Below, one piece after another: positions 3,792-5,174 of a stretch of DNA of 5,174 bases (the first letter of the stretch is position 1; the number at the start of each line of letters is the position of its first letter). The position numbers were made by a program, and so were the translations under genes. The notes under the pieces are model-generated. The model made no database searches and had not been told where the DNA came from. It was given only the letters and a program-made list of their open reading frames with translations. Source of the DNA: DATHGT01 sp035317605 (lineage in GTDB: Bacteria > Methylomirabilota > Methylomirabilia > Rokubacteriales > CSP1-6); NCBI GenBank assembly GCA_035317605.1, contig DATHGT010000056.1, positions 1 to 5,174 on the forward strand, written 5' to 3'.

Positions 3792-5174
3792 ATGATGGCC
3801 GCCGTGCGTCTGCACCGGCTCAAACGTCTGTTCGTCGGCACGCCGCTCCCGACTGCGCAATCCCGGCACGAGCGATTGGGAAAGTCCACCGCGCTGGCGG
3901 TCTTCGCCTCCGACGCGCTCTCCTCCGTCTCCTACGCCACCGAAGAAATCCTGCTCGTGCTCATTCTCGCCGGCTCCATCGCGCTCAGCTACTCGCTGCC
4001 GATCGCCGTGGGCATCGCCGTGCTCATCGGCATCGTGACGAGCTCTTACAGCCAGACCATCCGCGCCTATCCCGCCGGGGGTGGGGCCTACATCGTCACC
4101 AAGGACAACCTGGGCGTGGTGCCGGGGCTCATCGCCGCCGCGGCCCTCCTCATCGACTACGTCCTCACCGTGGCGGTCAGCGTGGCGGCCGGGGTGGCCG
4201 CGGTGACCTCCGCGATGCCGCATCTCTATCGGTATCGCGTGCTGCTCTGCGTCGCCGCCGTCGCCCTCATCAGCGTGGCCAACCTCCGCGGCATCCGGGA
4301 GTCGGGGCAGCTCTTCGCGATCCCCACGTATCTCTTCGTCGCCAGTCTCGGCGGCATGGTGATCTACGGCTCGATCGGGGCCGTCTTCGACTGGCTGCCG
4401 GAAGCGCCCTATCAACCCCACGGCCCTGGACTCGAAGGTGTCGGACTGTTTCTCCTGCTCCGCGCCTTTGCCTCGGGCTGCACCGCGCTCACCGGCGTCG
4501 AGGCCGTGTCCGACGGCGTTCCTGCGTTCAAACCTCCCGAGGCTCAGAACGCGCGCATCGTGATGGCCTGGCTCGGCGGCATCCTGATCGTGCTCTTCCT
4601 CGGCATCACCTATCTGGCCTACGACCTCGGCGTCGTTCCCCGCGAGCACGAAACCGTAGTCTCCCAGCTCGCCCGCCGGATCCTCGGGAGCGGATTCCTC
4701 TACTACGGAATCCAGGCCGTGACGATGCTGATCCTGCTGCTGGCGGCCAACACGTCATTCGCCGATTTCCCACGCCTGTCCTTCTTCCTGGCCCGCGACC
4801 GTTTCATTCCACGGCAGTTCGCCAACCAGGGCGACCGGCTCGTCTTCTCCAACGGCATCCTCATCCTCGGCGGCCTGGCCGCGATCCTGCTCGTGGCCTT
4901 CCGCGGAAACACCCACGCTTTGATCCCGCTCTACGCGGTCGGCGTCTTCATCTCGTTCACGCTGTCCCAGGCCAGCATGGTGCGCCGCTGGCTGCGGCTG
5001 CGGGGCGAGGGATGGTGGTGGCGCATGGCCGTCAGCGGGTCCGGGGCCCTGACCACGGGCATCGTGCTGCTGACGATCGCGGGCACGAAATTCATGGAGG
5101 GCGCGTGGATCGTGGTGTTCCTGATCCCGCTGCTCGTGCTCACCTTCATGACCATGCACGGTCACTACGACGAG
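3792..5174 (+). CDS. KimA/YdaO-like KUP-type potassium transporter (APC superfamily), 3' truncated by window edge
   Basis: An integral inner-membrane transporter; 461 codons are present with no stop. It reads MMAAVRLHRLKRLFVGTPLP, a short basic cytoplasmic N terminus, then about twelve hydrophobic segments, including the broken first helix VFASDALSSVSYATEEI (37-53). Family hallmarks are YPAGGGAYIV (93-102), LIDYVLTVAVSVAAG (120-134), ANLRGIRESG (163-172), SGCTALTGVEAVSDGVPAF (228-246) and NTSFADFPRLSFFLARDRF (320-338). Numbered from the first ATG, D41, Y48, D122, Y123, T126, S130, T234, E237 and Y381 align with the potassium-site residues I recall for Bacillus subtilis KimA (offset 4-5), supporting proton-coupled K+ uptake. 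KimA is about 607 residues, so the missing part should be the cytoplasmic C-terminal domain. Start: ATG 3792 or 3795, weak GAGAG upstream; GTG 3804 is possible. Related amino acid permeases are the alternative. Confidence 0.88.
   Translation, partial: MMAAVRLHRLKRLFVGTPLPTAQSRHERLGKSTALAVFASDALSSVSYATEEILLVLILAGSIALSYSLPIAVGIAVLIGIVTSSYSQTIRAYPAGGGAYIVTKDNLGVVPGLIAAAALLIDYVLTVAVSVAAGVAAVTSAMPHLYRYRVLLCVAAVALISVANLRGIRESGQLFAIPTYLFVASLGGMVIYGSIGAVFDWLPEAPYQPHGPGLEGVGLFLLLRAFASGCTALTGVEAVSDGVPAFKPPEAQNARIVMAWLGGILIVLFLGITYLAYDLGVVPREHETVVSQLARRILGSGFLYYGIQAVTMLILLLAANTSFADFPRLSFFLARDRFIPRQFANQGDRLVFSNGILILGGLAAILLVAFRGNTHALIPLYAVGVFISFTLSQASMVRRWLRLRGEGWWWRMAVSGSGALTTGIVLLTIAGTKFMEGAWIVVFLIPLLVLTFMTMHGHYDE

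Noticed and set aside
3791..3796. TATGAT as a -10 box giving a leaderless GTG start at 3804
   Set aside because: The match is good and the distance to GTG is right, but there is no -35 at 16-18 bases, and the T-ATG-ATG overlap with the likely start codons explains the sequence.
3777..4649. 290-codon minus-strand open frame rich in Asp, Glu, Gly and His
   Set aside because: Antisense of the KimA-like transporter; the hydrophobic codons of membrane helices read as charged low-complexity sequence on the other strand.
4755..5165. 136-codon minus-strand open frame
   Set aside because: Also the antisense shadow of the transporter, with the same low-complexity His/Glu/Asp composition and no recognisable motif.

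Overview
The window is a GC-rich bacterial chromosome segment of core housekeeping genes, all on the + strand. Base composition, the order of the S6/SSB/S18/L9/DnaB genes and the SD-led translation point to a free-living, high-GC, deep-branching bacterium. A Rokubacteria/Methylomirabilota-type lineage is my guess, but the window alone cannot settle it. There are no mobile elements, CRISPR arrays, tRNAs or rRNAs.

Layout. Bases 1-255 are the 3' end of groEL, closed by a strong intrinsic terminator (275-323). A sigma70-like promoter (330-359) and a short, possibly structured leader open a ribosomal-protein/replication operon: rpsF (412-750), ssb (750-1178), rpsR (1193-1441) and rplI (1487-1933). 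A GC-rich hairpin follows at 1935-1959. The 165-base gap before dnaB (2099-3472) is dense in signals: helically phased TCCAC/TGCAC motifs that resemble degenerate DnaA boxes, nested inverted repeats and an AT-richer patch. After dnaB come a small cysteine-rich zinc-ribbon-like gene (3550-3741) of unknown function and the first 461 codons of a KimA/YdaO-like KUP-type potassium transporter (from 3792), which runs off the window.

How the genes work together. S6 and S18 form a heterodimer in the 30S platform and L9 is a 50S protein. SSB and DnaB act at the replication fork. The cluster therefore links ribosome supply to replication, as in many bacteria. The transporter looks like a separate function.

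What is unusual lies mainly in translation control. rpsF has no ATG/GTG/TTG at its N terminus and appears to start at CTG. rpsR has an ideal Shine-Dalgarno placed for an ATT codon. The 77-base gap between dnaB and the small zinc-ribbon gene can fold into a three-way junction whose closing stem pairs a CU-rich arm just after the dnaB stop with the next gene's Shine-Dalgarno. A smaller version of the same idea may exist before rplI, where an 11-codon mini-ORF overlaps the rpsR stop and the rplI ribosome binding site. No wholly new multi-gene system is visible; the most novel candidates are these cis-regulatory structures, the dnaB upstream region and the small zinc-ribbon family.
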